A DNA stretch of 48,251 nucleotides from Synechococcales cyanobacterium C42_A2020_086. GTDB taxonomy: Bacteria; Cyanobacteriota; Cyanobacteriia; Elainellales; Elainellaceae. The notes under the pieces are model-generated. The model saw nothing but the letters and a program-made list of their open reading frames with translations. It searched no databases and was not told where the DNA came from. Where the stretch lies: assembly GCA_015272325.1 (NCBI GenBank), contig JACYLU010000019.1:1-48251 (forward strand), in the 5' to 3' direction. Each line of letters opens with the position of its first letter. The first letter of the stretch is position 1. The position numbers and the translations under genes are program-made. Of this stretch, positions 8,227-17,983 are shown piece after piece.

Positions 8227-11200
8227 TATGAAGCAGCTGATCCAGCCGGAAGTTGTAGATTAGCTGCCGGAGCGCTTCAGCAAGGGCGTCTTGTTCTGCC
8301 GGAATCTGGTTAAGAAGTTGCAGCATTAGCTCCTCATCTGCGGTCTGGGCCGCTCGGTGGAAGCTCTGAATCCAGGCAGCGGGCATCATTCGCAGGTGCT
8401 CTGGTGTCAGCGGCTCGACTGTTGCCAACCGCTCAGTTAGCTCGTCAGTCGGCAGGTTGCTCTGATAGAGATACTGCACACCCAGATAGTGGGCCATTTT
8501 TTCCAGCAGGGTTTGCTCCCTCACTGGCTTGCGTACAAAATCGTCGCAGCCCGCCGAGAGAATCGCCATCCGATCTTCCTCAAAGGCACTGGCGGTGAGG
8601 GCAATAATTACCGGCACCCGTTGCGGCGGTTCGGGTAGAGCAGCTAGCTCGGCACGAATGCGGCGCGTGGCTTCGTAGCCATCCATACCCGGCATGCGAA
8701 TGTCCATCCAGATCAAATCAGGTTGCCATTCCCGCCAGCAGATGATTGCCTCACTGCCGGTTGCCACGTCTCGCACCTCGAAGCCCAACGGGGATAGTAA
8801 CTGCACCAGAAGCTGTCGGTTGGCCCAGTTATCCTCTACGACCAGAATGCGATAGCGCTGCGCCTGCGGCACGACCCCAATCACCCGCGGCTGTGACTGC
8901 AACACCGGCGGCTCGACCCGAATCGCCTGAATGCAGAAGCGAAAACAGCTTCCTTGGTGCAGCACGCTAGTGACCGACAGCTCCCCCCCCATGAGCTGCA
9001 CAAACTCACGACTAATAGGCAGCCCTAACCCCGTGCCCTCCTGAGACTGACGGCCTATCTCGGTTTGCCCAAATGGTTCAAATAATCGCCCAAGCTCCTC
9101 TGCCGCGATGCCCGGCCCCGTGTCTTGCACTTCAAACCACAGCCAAACCCCATGGGCAGGGTCACCGGAACAGCAATGGGGGGAAGGTTGCAAAGCACTG
9201 GCAGACGACACATCCAGCGGCAGGGCAACAGCTTCAGGTGGTGGGCCACCGCAGCTCACGCGCAGACTCACCTGGCCGGCTGTTGTAAATTTAACGGCAT
9301 TGCCCAGCAAGTTGATCAGGACTTGTCGCAGTTTGCCTTCATCGGTGCGGATGAATTGCGGAATGTCGGCTGGGCAGTGACAGTGCAACTGCAATTGCTT
9401 TGACTCAGCCTTGAGGCGGAACATATCTTCCACAGTAGCCAACAGCCGATGCAGGTCAAAATCGTTGGGGTTCAGCGTAACCCGTCCTGCCTCGATTTTG
9501 GACATTTCCAGAATGTCATTGATCAGGGTTAGCAAGTGTTCGCCGTTGCGGTTGATGATGGCGAGCTGCTGCTGCTGTTCGGCACTGAGCTGAGGGGCAC
9601 GGCTCATCAACTGCGCAAAGCCTAGAATGGCATTCAGAGGGGTACGCAACTCATGGCTCATGTGGGTCAGGAAGGTGGTTTTGGCTCGACTTGCCGCTTC
9701 TGCTGCTTCCTTGGCGTGCTTCAGTTCTGCTGTGCGTTCTTCAACCCGCACTTCGAGTTCTAGGTAAGCCTGCTGCAATGCGGCCTCGGCTTGTTTGCGC
9801 TCGCTGATATCGCGCATGATCGTGGAGAAATATTCAATCTCGCCGCTGGTGGAGCGATGCCGCAGAATTAGCTGCGATACCGGAATTTCTTCCCCTTCAG
9901 GGGTGAGCAGGGAGGTTTCACCGAGCCACATCCCCTGTTGAGCCGCCTGAGGTAGCCCTTCATGAAGGATTTTTTCCGCTGCCCACTGAGGATGAACATC
10001 GCTGATCAACAGCTGCGAGAAGTCCGTGGCATCCACGAGGTGATAGAGCTGCTTCATCTGAGCATTGAGCCAGAGCGTTTTGCCGTCGGGCGCGGCCATG
10101 CCGATATAGTCGGGAGCCGTTTCTAGAATTTTTAGCAGCCGTGCCTGCTCTGCTTGGAGCCGTTTGCGCTCTGTAATGTCTTGGGCCGTGCCGATGTACT
10201 GCGTCACCTGACCCTGGGCATTTCGCTTGAACACCGTATCGCGGCTGTAGAACCAGTGCCACGATCCATTGGCATGGCGGTAGCGGTATTCAATTTCTAA
10301 AATCTCGCCGTCGGCTGCTGCACAGAGCCGCCGCTGATGCTGGAGGTAGGGTTCTAAATCCTCGGGATGGAGGACTAAGGCTAGCATTCTGTCCAGCCCG
10401 TTGGCAGCAATATCTTCCAGGGTGTAGCCAATCACATCCAGCATGTCGCGATTGCTATAAACATTGCGATGCTCGACCAGATCATGAATGTAAACAATAT
10501 CGGGCGTGCTGTCGGCAATGCTTTGGGCAAACTGACGGCTTTCCTGCAAGGCCTGTTCTGCCAAGCGAAAGGCGGTAATATCTTCGGCAACTCCTACAAT
10601 GCGATACACCTCGCCCTCGGAATTGCGAATCGGAAAAGCTCGGTCGCGGATCCAGCACAGTTCGCCGTTGGGTCGAATGATGCGATACTCCTGATCGTAA
10701 TTGCCGGAAACCTGAGTGGGACGCAGAGCCAGAATGCGCTCTCGATCTTCAGGGTGTAGGGCGTCTAGCCAAATCTCTGGAGATTCCATCAGGCGGGCAA
10801 CCGGCATACCCCAGATCCGCTCGAAGGCTGGAGACACATAGAGCAGGTGTTCGGTGTCAGTCATCCAGAAGACGCTCTCGACGGTTTCGGTCAGCTGCCG
10901 GAAGCGCTCTTCGCTCTCGCGCAGGGCAGACTCGGCTTGTTTGCGGTCCCGCAGGTCAATATCAACGCAATACAGCTCCGGTTCACCTTGGGGTCCGATC
11001 AGCATTACATGGGAAGAGTAGACCGTCACCGAGTTGCCGGCTTTGTCCTGAAGCTCTAGCTCCCCCGCCGGAATCGGGATGCCGGTTTCCAGCCATTGGT
11101 TGATTGCTGTCACGGCCCACTCGCGCAAATGGACCGGAACAATCAGATCTTCGAGCTGTTGCCCCATCGCTTCTGAGGCACTGTAGCCATAAATAGACTC

Positions 11201-13477
11201 GCTGGCGCGATTCCAGTAGATAACCTGCCGCTGGCGGTTGTAGCCTTGCACAGCAATGCGGGGCATGGCATCAAACAAATCCCGGAAGCGTTGTTCACTT
11301 TGCTGTAGCTCTTGTGTCCGCTCAATTACCCGCTGCTCGAGCTGCTGATTCATCTGGTGCAGTTCGGCTTCTAGCTGCTTGCGTTCGGTGATGTCTCGCC
11401 CTACACACTGAAACTCCAGCAGGTTGCCTTGGGCATCTCGAATGGCTGAATCCGTCCATTGCATCCAGCGCATCTCGCCATCGCTGCGATAGGCTGAGTG
11501 TTCACTCTGGACGGGGCCAGTACTTTGTTGCAGGGTTGCCAGAAACTCCATGACCTGCGCCCGCTCGCTCTCCGGAATCAGCGACAAAAAGGGTTGACCG
11601 ATTAGCTCCTGACGAGATCGCCCAAAGTAGCGGCAGTAGGCTTCGTTGACAAAGGTAAGAGTGCTATCGGGCAAATAGCGGCAGATCAGTTCTGCTTGCT
11701 GTTCTACGATATCCCAGTACTGCATCTCGCTGGCTCGCAGCGCTAGCTCTGCCTGTTTGCGGTCGGTAATATCGATAACGACGCCCAGCATTTCCACCAA
11801 CTGCCCTTGAAAGTCCTGTAGCCCTCTGCCCTTGCCTTCCAGCCAGCGCACGCTGCCGTCGGGCCAGACCACCCGATACTCGCAGTGGAATTCCGTCTGG
11901 GTTTCAATCGCCTGTAGGAGGGCTTGTTCTACGCGCTCTCGGTCCTCGGGATGCAAGGCATTGCGCCAGGTATCGTAGGGAATGGCTGGTGATGGCGGCA
12001 GTCCTAAGAGTCGCACCCCGTTGGCGTTGCAGTAAATCATTTGTCCTGGGGTCCAGCGCCAGGCGGCAATTTGCGTCAGGTCGAGTGTGAGCTGCAGGCG
12101 GGCTTCAGTGTCCTGCATGGCGGCTTCTAGTTGCTTGCGGTTGGTGATGTCTTCGGCAATGCCCACCAGTTGCCACCCGTGGGAAGTATGAACGGCATAG
12201 AAGCGATCGCGGACCCAGCGCAGTTCCCCGTCCGGTCGCAGAATCCGGTACTCGATGTCTTGATTGGTTCCTGCCAAGCAGTGCTCCATTGCTTCGTCAA
12301 CGCGCGACCGGTCCTCGGGATGCAGGGTTTCTAGCCAGTTCACTAAGCCGCTATTCACGCTTTCCGGGGGATGTCCCCATACGGCTTCGTAGGCAGGGCT
12401 AACATAGGAAAAGTGTTCTGTTGCAGGGTCATACACCCAAAACACGTCCTCTAGGGTTTCTGCCATCTGCCGGAATCGCGCTTCGCTGGCCTGCAACGCT
12501 AGCTCGGTCTGCTTGCAATCGCTGATATCGACCAAGGAACCGCTGAATCCTACCACGACCCCTGCCGAGTTTCGCTCGACTTCTGCTTGGATCAGCAGCC
12601 AACGCTCTCCACCATCCAGATCGGGGATACAAATTTCATCGCTGTAGGTTGCTTCTGGGTGCTGCGGCGCATCCTGCACAAACTGCTGCCAGCGTCTCCG
12701 CATCTGAGCAAACGCCTCTGACGGCGACAACGCGGCTAACCATCCTTGCGTTGATGTTTGCTCCACTTGCTCTAGCGTCAGTCCGAGCAGTTGCCTTGCC
12801 TTGGCATTGAGATACACGCAGCGCCCTTGACGATCGTGCCGAAAGATGCCGATTGAGCTTAATTCGACGAGCGCACAGGGAGAAGGGGTCAATGCCCGGG
12901 ACTGTCCTGTTTCAGTCGCCGGGTTCAACTGTGTTTGCTGATGGGGGCAGGTTCCTCTTCCAACCGGGACAGGCACTAACGCCCAGCTCACCTGCGCTCC
13001 CACAATGGTGGTGAAATGTAGATGATTGACGGTAAAAGCCCGCGCCTGAGAATGGGCTAGATACACCACCCCAACCACCTGCTGCTGGTACACCAAAGGT
13101 ACACAGAGCAGCGATCCTCGCTCGACGAAAGCTGCGCTAGCCTGACCGGCGACCCTGGTTTCATGAAGCAGCAGCGGCTCGCTCGACTGGGCAACCTGTC
13201 GAATGATCTCTAGCGGTACATCCGCCTCGGTGGCCAGCATCGCTGGTGTCCTGATGGTTGCACCTATCCCCGAACCTGCTGGAGCACCATCTACCACCGT
13301 ACCCACCGCCGCCAAAATCCATAGTTGCTCTCCTGAAGATTCGCTCGGCAACAGCAGTGCTCCGTGTTGGGCCTCGGTTTGCTCGATGAGGAGGTGCAGG
13401 AAAACGGGGAGGAGTTGCTCGGCAGGAGCAGCTGCTAACGTCTGCGCCGCGTTTGCTACACGGGCTAAATTCAGCAT
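8183..13477 (-). CDS. Multi-PAS hybrid sensor histidine kinase
   Basis: A 1764-residue soluble signalling protein with no membrane segments. In order: a GAF domain (about residues 18-175); eight successive PAS/PAC units (about 205-1245), each ending in a D-I-(T/S)-x-x-K-Q type linker; a coiled linker; HisKA with phospho-acceptor His in SHELRTPLN (about 1272); HATPase with DTGPGI and GTGLGL boxes; and a C-terminal receiver with phospho-acceptor Asp in WMDIRMPGMDG (about 1592). A ~120-residue helical tail follows the receiver. It should sense several cytoplasmic cues and relay phosphate internally, then to another protein. Neighbouring REC-kinase and REC-GGDEF-EAL genes, transcribed divergently, are possible partners. 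Ligands of the PAS units cannot be read from the sequence. The gene's 3' end overlaps the acyltransferase gene. Confidence 0.95.
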   Translation of the reverse strand: MLNLARVANAAQTLAAAPAEQLLPVFLHLLIEQTEAQHGALLLPSESSGEQLWILAAVGTVVDGAPAGSGIGATIRTPAMLATEADVPLEIIRQVAQSSEPLLLHETRVAGQASAAFVERGSLLCVPLVYQQQVVGVVYLAHSQARAFTVNHLHFTTIVGAQVSWALVPVPVGRGTCPHQQTQLNPATETGQSRALTPSPCALVELSSIGIFRHDRQGRCVYLNAKARQLLGLTLEQVEQTSTQGWLAALSPSEAFAQMRRRWQQFVQDAPQHPEATYSDEICIPDLDGGERWLLIQAEVERNSAGVVVGFSGSLVDISDCKQTELALQASEARFRQMAETLEDVFWVYDPATEHFSYVSPAYEAVWGHPPESVNSGLVNWLETLHPEDRSRVDEAMEHCLAGTNQDIEYRILRPDGELRWVRDRFYAVHTSHGWQLVGIAEDITNRKQLEAAMQDTEARLQLTLDLTQIAAWRWTPGQMIYCNANGVRLLGLPPSPAIPYDTWRNALHPEDRERVEQALLQAIETQTEFHCEYRVVWPDGSVRWLEGKGRGLQDFQGQLVEMLGVVIDITDRKQAELALRASEMQYWDIVEQQAELICRYLPDSTLTFVNEAYCRYFGRSRQELIGQPFLSLIPESERAQVMEFLATLQQSTGPVQSEHSAYRSDGEMRWMQWTDSAIRDAQGNLLEFQCVGRDITERKQLEAELHQMNQQLEQRVIERTQELQQSEQRFRDLFDAMPRIAVQGYNRQRQVIYWNRASESIYGYSASEAMGQQLEDLIVPVHLREWAVTAINQWLETGIPIPAGELELQDKAGNSVTVYSSHVMLIGPQGEPELYCVDIDLRDRKQAESALRESEERFRQLTETVESVFWMTDTEHLLYVSPAFERIWGMPVARLMESPEIWLDALHPEDRERILALRPTQVSGNYDQEYRIIRPNGELCWIRDRAFPIRNSEGEVYRIVGVAEDITAFRLAEQALQESRQFAQSIADSTPDIVYIHDLVEHRNVYSNRDMLDVIGYTLEDIAANGLDRMLALVLHPEDLEPYLQHQRRLCAAADGEILEIEYRYRHANGSWHWFYSRDTVFKRNAQGQVTQYIGTAQDITERKRLQAEQARLLKILETAPDYIGMAAPDGKTLWLNAQMKQLYHLVDATDFSQLLISDVHPQWAAEKILHEGLPQAAQQGMWLGETSLLTPEGEEIPVSQLILRHRSTSGEIEYFSTIMRDISERKQAEAALQQAYLELEVRVEERTAELKHAKEAAEAASRAKTTFLTHMSHELRTPLNAILGFAQLMSRAPQLSAEQQQQLAIINRNGEHLLTLINDILEMSKIEAGRVTLNPNDFDLHRLLATVEDMFRLKAESKQLQLHCHCPADIPQFIRTDEGKLRQVLINLLGNAVKFTTAGQVSLRVSCGGPPPEAVALPLDVSSASALQPSPHCCSGDPAHGVWLWFEVQDTGPGIAAEELGRLFEPFGQTEIGRQSQEGTGLGLPISREFVQLMGGELSVTSVLHQGSCFRFCIQAIRVEPPVLQSQPRVIGVVPQAQRYRILVVEDNWANRQLLVQLLSPLGFEVRDVATGSEAIICWREWQPDLIWMDIRMPGMDGYEATRRIRAELAALPEPPQRVPVIIALTASAFEEDRMAILSAGCDDFVRKPVREQTLLEKMAHYLGVQYLYQSNLPTDELTERLATVEPLTPEHLRMMPAAWIQSFHRAAQTADEELMLQLLNQIPAEQDALAEALRQLIYNFRLDQLLHITAAVMAVQPEGAG

Positions 13478-14132
13478 GGTGGGTGGTCCTTACAATGATT
13501 CCCGCGCGTTTGCCTTGCTGCTAGGGCAACCCCAAGGTGAATCGCTTGGTCAACCCGATTGATTGATCCCATTGCATCGTTCCATCGAGCAACCCTCATG
13601 GCGGCAGCAATAACCCTCATCCTAAGATAGTCTCAGGGTTTGGCAAATGGTAGCCCTTGCTATTCTGTGCAGCTATGCATAAACCGCAAGAGAGCGGCAG
13701 TAGAGATCGATAGAGCTAGACGATATTAAGGGGGCAACTCGTATTAGGTAACACCACAGAGATCATGCGGCATTGATATGAGCAGCATCGTTGCCTCTTA
13801 AGAAATTTCGACAGAGAAATGACCTAAATGTTACGGTAATGTTGATTTGCAGCAGATTGACTTTGAGTACGGTTGACTGGTGCTAGCCAGGATGCATGCT
13901 CGTAACCGACTAGTCGATATGCCTTTGCGGTGGGTCTGCTGCTTCGGGGTGTTGATTCTAGCTTGATTCAGTTGATTGGTCAGTTGATTGGTCAGTCGTG
14001 TTGTTCTCGGTTTCACTTCATTAGAACTTAAGAACTTATGTGGAATTTTAAGCGCCGGCCGCAGGAAACGCCGTTTGGGGTTGGGTGCCTGAACGAAGAG
14101 AGTGGCTGGAGTTGGCGCTGGAGTCGCCTTCT
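13478..14132. promoter_or_regulatory. Divergent promoter region between two signalling genes
   Basis: About 650 bases with no supported gene separate the hybrid kinase from the REC-kinase gene. It contains a perfect 12-bp tandem repeat (13969-13992). Both promoters must lie here; I could not place their boxes with confidence. Confidence 0.4.
13969..13992. repeat. Tandem 12-bp repeat CAGTTGATTGGT x2
   Basis: Two perfect adjacent copies of CAGTTGATTGGT, followed by a partial third (CAGTCG). It lies about 140 bases before the REC-kinase start. It could be an operator or simple slippage. Confidence 0.6.
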
Positions 14133-15449
14133 ATGGTAACCTCAGCCGATATTTTGGTGGTCGATGATAAGCCCGATAACCTCCGGTTGCTGTCCAGTAT
14201 CTTGACGAATGAAGGCTTTAAAGTGCGTAAAGTGCTGAATGGGCAGCTAGCCATAGATGCAGCCCGAATTCACCCGCCCGATTTGATCTTGCTAGACATC
14301 ATGATGCCTCAACCCGATGGCTATCAAGTCTGTCAGGATCTCAAAGCCAATCCCTGCACAGCCGATATTCCCATCATCTTTCTCAGCGCCCTAGATACAG
14401 TAGCCGATAAGGTTAAGGCGTTTACGGCTGGCGGTGTAGACTTTATTAGCAAACCCTTTCAGCAAGAAGAAGTTCTGGCCCGCGTTAAAACCCATTTGCA
14501 GATTCGCCAGTTAACTAAAGCCTTACAAGAGCAGAACCAGCGGTTGCAGGCAGAAATTCAGCAGCGCCGTCAGGTTGAAGCCGAGTTGAGCCAAGCGCTG
14601 CATGAGCTGCAAGCCACCCAGGAGCAAATCATTGTCAAAGAAAAGTTGGCGTCGCTGGGAGCGTTGACGGCAGGCATTGCCCATGAGCTGCGCAATCCGC
14701 TCAATTTTGTGATGAATTATGCAGAAAGTTCGGTGGAACTGGCGGCTGAAGCCCTAGACGAGTTAACAGCGGCAACAAGCCCCCTCGCTGAGTCGGCTCC
14801 CGCTCCTGCTATTGAACTTCCCTATTCAGAACCAGAGCGGCTGGCAACCCTCCAAGAAATCTTGTCCGATCTGCGAGACAATGCGACTGCCATTCATCAG
14901 CATGGGCAGCGAGCCGAACGCATCATTCGCATGATGATGCAGCATACCCGCACCGAACCTTGCGAGCGCAAACCCACGAACCTAAACGAGCTAGTTGCTG
15001 AAGCACTCGATTTGACTTACCACAGCAAACGCGCCCAAGATAGCGACTTCAACGTGACGATCCAGACCGACTACGATCCAGCCGTAGGGATGATCTCTGT
15101 ATCCGCCAGCGACCTCGGGCGAGCGCTGATCAACCTCATCGAAAATGCTTACTATGCCCTGCAAGAGAAATATCACCAGTCTCCAGTTGGATTCACCCCA
15201 ACGCTGCTGATCCAAACTCGCAGACACCCTGAGACAGTTGAGATCCGGATTCGAGATAACGGAATAGGCATTCCTCCTGAGATCCAGACTAAGATCTTCG
15301 ACCCCTTCTTCACCACAAAAGCCGCCGACGGAACCGGACTAGGACTTTCTATTACCTACGACGTGATTGTGGGGCAGCATCAGGGCACGCTAAAGGTGAC
15401 TAGCCAACCCCAGGTTTTCACGGAGTTCCTCATTGGCTTACCGGCTTAA
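14133..15449 (+). CDS. Response regulator-histidine kinase hybrid (REC-HisKA-HATPase)
   Basis: An N-terminal receiver begins immediately after the start (ILVVDDKPDNLR) with its phospho-acceptor Asp in LILLDIMMPQPDG (about residue 58). A Q/E-rich coiled coil (about 125-185) leads to HisKA with the His in GIAHELRNPLN (about 190). The ATPase domain has DNGIGI, FDPFFTTK and GTGLGLSI motifs near the end. The layout is typical of cyanobacterial kinases that act downstream of another kinase. The ATG at 14133 puts the receiver at residue 5, with GGAG about 12 bases upstream; a GTG at 14085 would add 16 residues that match nothing. The REC-GGDEF-EAL gene starts about 130 bases after its stop on the same strand, so the two may be co-transcribed. 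Confidence 0.93.
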   Translation: MVTSADILVVDDKPDNLRLLSSILTNEGFKVRKVLNGQLAIDAARIHPPDLILLDIMMPQPDGYQVCQDLKANPCTADIPIIFLSALDTVADKVKAFTAGGVDFISKPFQQEEVLARVKTHLQIRQLTKALQEQNQRLQAEIQQRRQVEAELSQALHELQATQEQIIVKEKLASLGALTAGIAHELRNPLNFVMNYAESSVELAAEALDELTAATSPLAESAPAPAIELPYSEPERLATLQEILSDLRDNATAIHQHGQRAERIIRMMMQHTRTEPCERKPTNLNELVAEALDLTYHSKRAQDSDFNVTIQTDYDPAVGMISVSASDLGRALINLIENAYYALQEKYHQSPVGFTPTLLIQTRRHPETVEIRIRDNGIGIPPEIQTKIFDPFFTTKAADGTGLGLSITYDVIVGQHQGTLKVTSQPQVFTEFLIGLPA

Positions 15450-15581
15450 TTTCCATAATTTCCCTAGTGTGTCTTACCTGAAATCAGGATAAGCATAACT
15501 CTATTGATGGGATCGCCTTAATAAACAACTAAACCGGATAAACGCATCCAGTTCCCAACCCTGGGGTAAGGCTAGATTGAT

Positions 15582-17444
15582 ATGACACCAAGGATCTTAG
15601 TAGTTGATGACGAGCAAGAGTTAGAGCGATTGATCCGACAGCGCTTCCGCAAACAAATTCAAGCCAAAGAGCTGGATTTTCTGTTTGCCGCCAATGGTCT
15701 GGAAGCGCTCGATCGGCTGCAATCCGATTGCTCAGTAGATATGGTGATCACCGACCTGAATATGCCCCAGATGGATGGGTTATCGCTCATTGCCCGACTG
15801 TCCGCCATTGACGCAACATTGCAGGCAGTCGTGATGTCTGCCTATAGCGATCTGTCCAACATCCGTCAGGCCATGAATCGGGGCGCTTTCGATTTTCTCA
15901 CCAAGCCCATCGACTTCCAAGATTTGGAACGCACCATTCAGAAAACCCTGAAGCGGGTACAGCACAGTCGCAAAAAACGGCAGCAGGCGCAGCAAGCCGA
16001 GCAAACATTACTGTGGGCTGCCCATCACGACTCGCTTACCGGGCTGCCCAATCGTCGAGCTTTCCTGCAGCGGGTGAACCAACGCATGACCCGCCCCACC
16101 GCAGCTTCAGGGGAGGGAGCGTCCGAGATGGGTGTGGCGTCTGGCGCGTCGCCAATGGCTGCAGCCGCATTAGAACCCAAATGGGAACCAGATATACCCT
16201 GTTCCAGTCCAGAGTCGCTCTATGCAGTGCTGTTCATCGACTTGGACCGCTTCAAGCTCATTAACGATAGCCTCGGGCACTTCGTGGGCGATGCTCTGCT
16301 GCGCAGTGTCGCCGAACGCCTGCAGCACTGTCTGCGCGAACCCGATGTCGTCGCCCGACTCGGCGGCGATGAGTTTGCCATTCTGCTCGAAGACATCCAG
16401 GACGTCTCCCAAGCCATAGCTGTTGCTCGCCGCATCCAGGAACAGTTGCGCTTGCCCTTTCAGTTGCTCGACAACATCGAGGTCTACTCGCAAGCCAGCA
16501 TTGGCATCAGCTTGGGTGTGCACACCTACCAGCAGCCAGAGGAGTTGTTGCGCGATGCCGACATTGCCATGTACTGCGCCAAAGCCCAAGGCAAAGGTCG
16601 CTATAAAGTCTTTGACCCGATTATGCAAATCCGCGCTAGAGAATGTCTGGAACTGGAAAACGATCTGCGACGTGCCATCGAACGCCACGAATTTAGCCTG
16701 CACTACCAGCCCATTCTGTCGGCTGCTACAGGTCAACTGCAAAGCTTTGAGACGCTAATCCGCTGGTACCACCCCTCCCGAGGGCTGATCTTTCCCAGTC
16801 AGTTTATTTCGTTAGCCGAAGAAACGCGCTTGGTTGTGCCGCTGGGCTGGTGGGTGTTTCAATCAGCCTGTCAGCAGTTGCGTCAGTGGCAGGAGCAATA
16901 TCAGTCATCGCTGCATCTGAATATTAATTTCTCGATTGTGCAGCTGCAACAAATCAATCTGGTCGAACGGATTGCAGAAATCTTAGAAGCCACTGGATTA
17001 AGCGGCGAGAGCTTGAAATTAGAAATTACAGAAAGCTATTTGCTGGAGAATATCTCTGCTCCGATTGAAACACTCAGGCGATTAAAGAATTTAGGAATTC
17101 AGCTGTGCATTGATGATTTTGGTATTGGTTACTCTTCACTCAGTCGTCTACATGAATTTCCCATTGATATTCTCAAGATTGATCGTTCCTTTCTAAAGCG
17201 CGTTGATATCCGTACTGGAACCCACTTAGAAATGATTCAAATGATCATTACCCTTGCCCACAGCCTGAACATGGCCGTTGTGGCAGAAGGTGTGGAGACA
17301 GTTGAACAATTGCAGGCTTTACAAGATATGGGCTGCAATTTTGTACAGGGGTTCCTATTCTCTCAAGCTCTCAATAGCCAGTTGGCAAGTCAGTTACTGC
17401 AACAAGAAGGGCTGCTGCCGTTTCCTGGTCCGTTTCCCAGATAG
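15582..17444 (+). CDS. Response regulator with GGDEF and EAL domains (cyclic-di-GMP turnover)
   Basis: A 620-residue protein with three parts. The receiver (residues 1-120) has its Asp in MVITDLNMPQMDG. The diguanylate cyclase domain (about 140-340) has an intact GGDEF and, five residues before it, RxxD (REPD), the product-inhibition I-site. The EAL phosphodiesterase domain (about 360-605) keeps ETLIRW, which fits ExLxR, and DDFGIGYSSL. Both catalytic domains therefore look competent, and phosphorylation of the receiver probably sets the balance. An A/S/G-rich insert of about 40 residues (around 170-210) interrupts the start of the GGDEF domain, which is unusual. It follows the REC-kinase gene by ~130 bases, and that kinase is a reasonable partner by position only. 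Confidence 0.95.
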   Translation: MTPRILVVDDEQELERLIRQRFRKQIQAKELDFLFAANGLEALDRLQSDCSVDMVITDLNMPQMDGLSLIARLSAIDATLQAVVMSAYSDLSNIRQAMNRGAFDFLTKPIDFQDLERTIQKTLKRVQHSRKKRQQAQQAEQTLLWAAHHDSLTGLPNRRAFLQRVNQRMTRPTAASGEGASEMGVASGASPMAAAALEPKWEPDIPCSSPESLYAVLFIDLDRFKLINDSLGHFVGDALLRSVAERLQHCLREPDVVARLGGDEFAILLEDIQDVSQAIAVARRIQEQLRLPFQLLDNIEVYSQASIGISLGVHTYQQPEELLRDADIAMYCAKAQGKGRYKVFDPIMQIRARECLELENDLRRAIERHEFSLHYQPILSAATGQLQSFETLIRWYHPSRGLIFPSQFISLAEETRLVVPLGWWVFQSACQQLRQWQEQYQSSLHLNINFSIVQLQQINLVERIAEILEATGLSGESLKLEITESYLLENISAPIETLRRLKNLGIQLCIDDFGIGYSSLSRLHEFPIDILKIDRSFLKRVDIRTGTHLEMIQMIITLAHSLNMAVVAEGVETVEQLQALQDMGCNFVQGFLFSQALNSQLASQLLQQEGLLPFPGPFPR

Positions 17445-17743
17445 ATCCGGTTCCGGCTGCCCTGCAGCTAGTCCATTGATCGATACTCACCTCTAGACCC
17501 AGTCTCCAAAAAGATTTTGCCAAAAAGTACACGCGTGGGTACCTGACGCCCCCTGCTGCCCTCAGTAGGATCAAGAGGAATCTGAAGCAATGAGCGATCG
17601 CTCTTTCCTCCCTAGGGCAGCCTACTCAAGTTCGGCATTATTTTTGGATATCAACTGGATATCGGTTGAGATGAGCCGCTGCAGATAACTTTTTTGCATA
17701 TAGACAACCCTTCGGCGGTCGGCTCCTAACTCCTGCGGAGAGG
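17445..17743. other. Intergenic region
   Basis: No gene is supported. It contains one HIP1 palindrome (17594-17601) and leads into the small dispersed repeat at 17729-17754. Confidence 0.4.
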
Positions 17744-17754
17744 CTACGTCAACG
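17729..17754. repeat. Small dispersed repeat (degenerate copy)
   Basis: This 26-base stretch contains the palindrome CTCCTGCGGAG followed by GGCTACGTCAACG. It aligns end to end with the insertion at 18248-18273 (palindrome TTCCCTACGGGAA, then CGCTATGCGAACG), sharing the pattern CCTRCGG...GCTAYG..AACG. The first palindromes differ in sequence but both remain able to pair. It resembles the ~24-nt small dispersed repeats known from cyanobacteria. On the minus strand it supplies the TAG that ends the helicase fragment. Confidence 0.55.
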
Positions 17755-17983
17755 ATTTGTTATCTTGCTTGGCAGGGGCATTTCGTTTACTTTGGGCATC
17801 GCAGAAGTTCCAACAGGGTTCGACGTGCCAACCGGCCCAGAAGCCGTATTTGCTCAGGGGTTCATTGTGAAAGCTAGCGCCGATCGATTTTTCCGGCACC
17901 ACAATAATCGTCTGCTTGAGTCCCTGATGTTCCAGTTTGTCGAGGGCGGCGACCTTTCCAATAGTCTGGATCGCGACGACAAC
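17744..17983 (-). pseudogene. Fragment of a DEAD/DEAH-type helicase gene
   Basis: On the minus strand an open segment of about 79 codons without a start codon reads ...KVAALDKLEHQGLK, then QTIIVVPEKSIGASF, then EPLSKYGFWAGWHVEP. I recognise this as the region just after the Walker A motif of a large DEAD/DEAH-box helicase family found in restriction-type defence loci; identification is from memory. The Walker A motif itself and the rest of the protein are absent. The fragment is fused out of frame behind a truncated nucleotidyltransferase gene and ends at a TAG lying inside a small dispersed repeat. It is a remnant, not an active gene. Confidence 0.6.

Noticed and set aside
16170-16742. 190-codon antisense frame inside the GGDEF-EAL gene
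   Set aside because: It is a codon-bias shadow of a clear coding sequence.
16740-16780. EAL motif reads ETL, suggesting a dead phosphodiesterase
   Set aside because: ETLIRW still satisfies the ExLxR signature and the DDFG.GYSSL loop is intact, so there is no reason to call it inactive.
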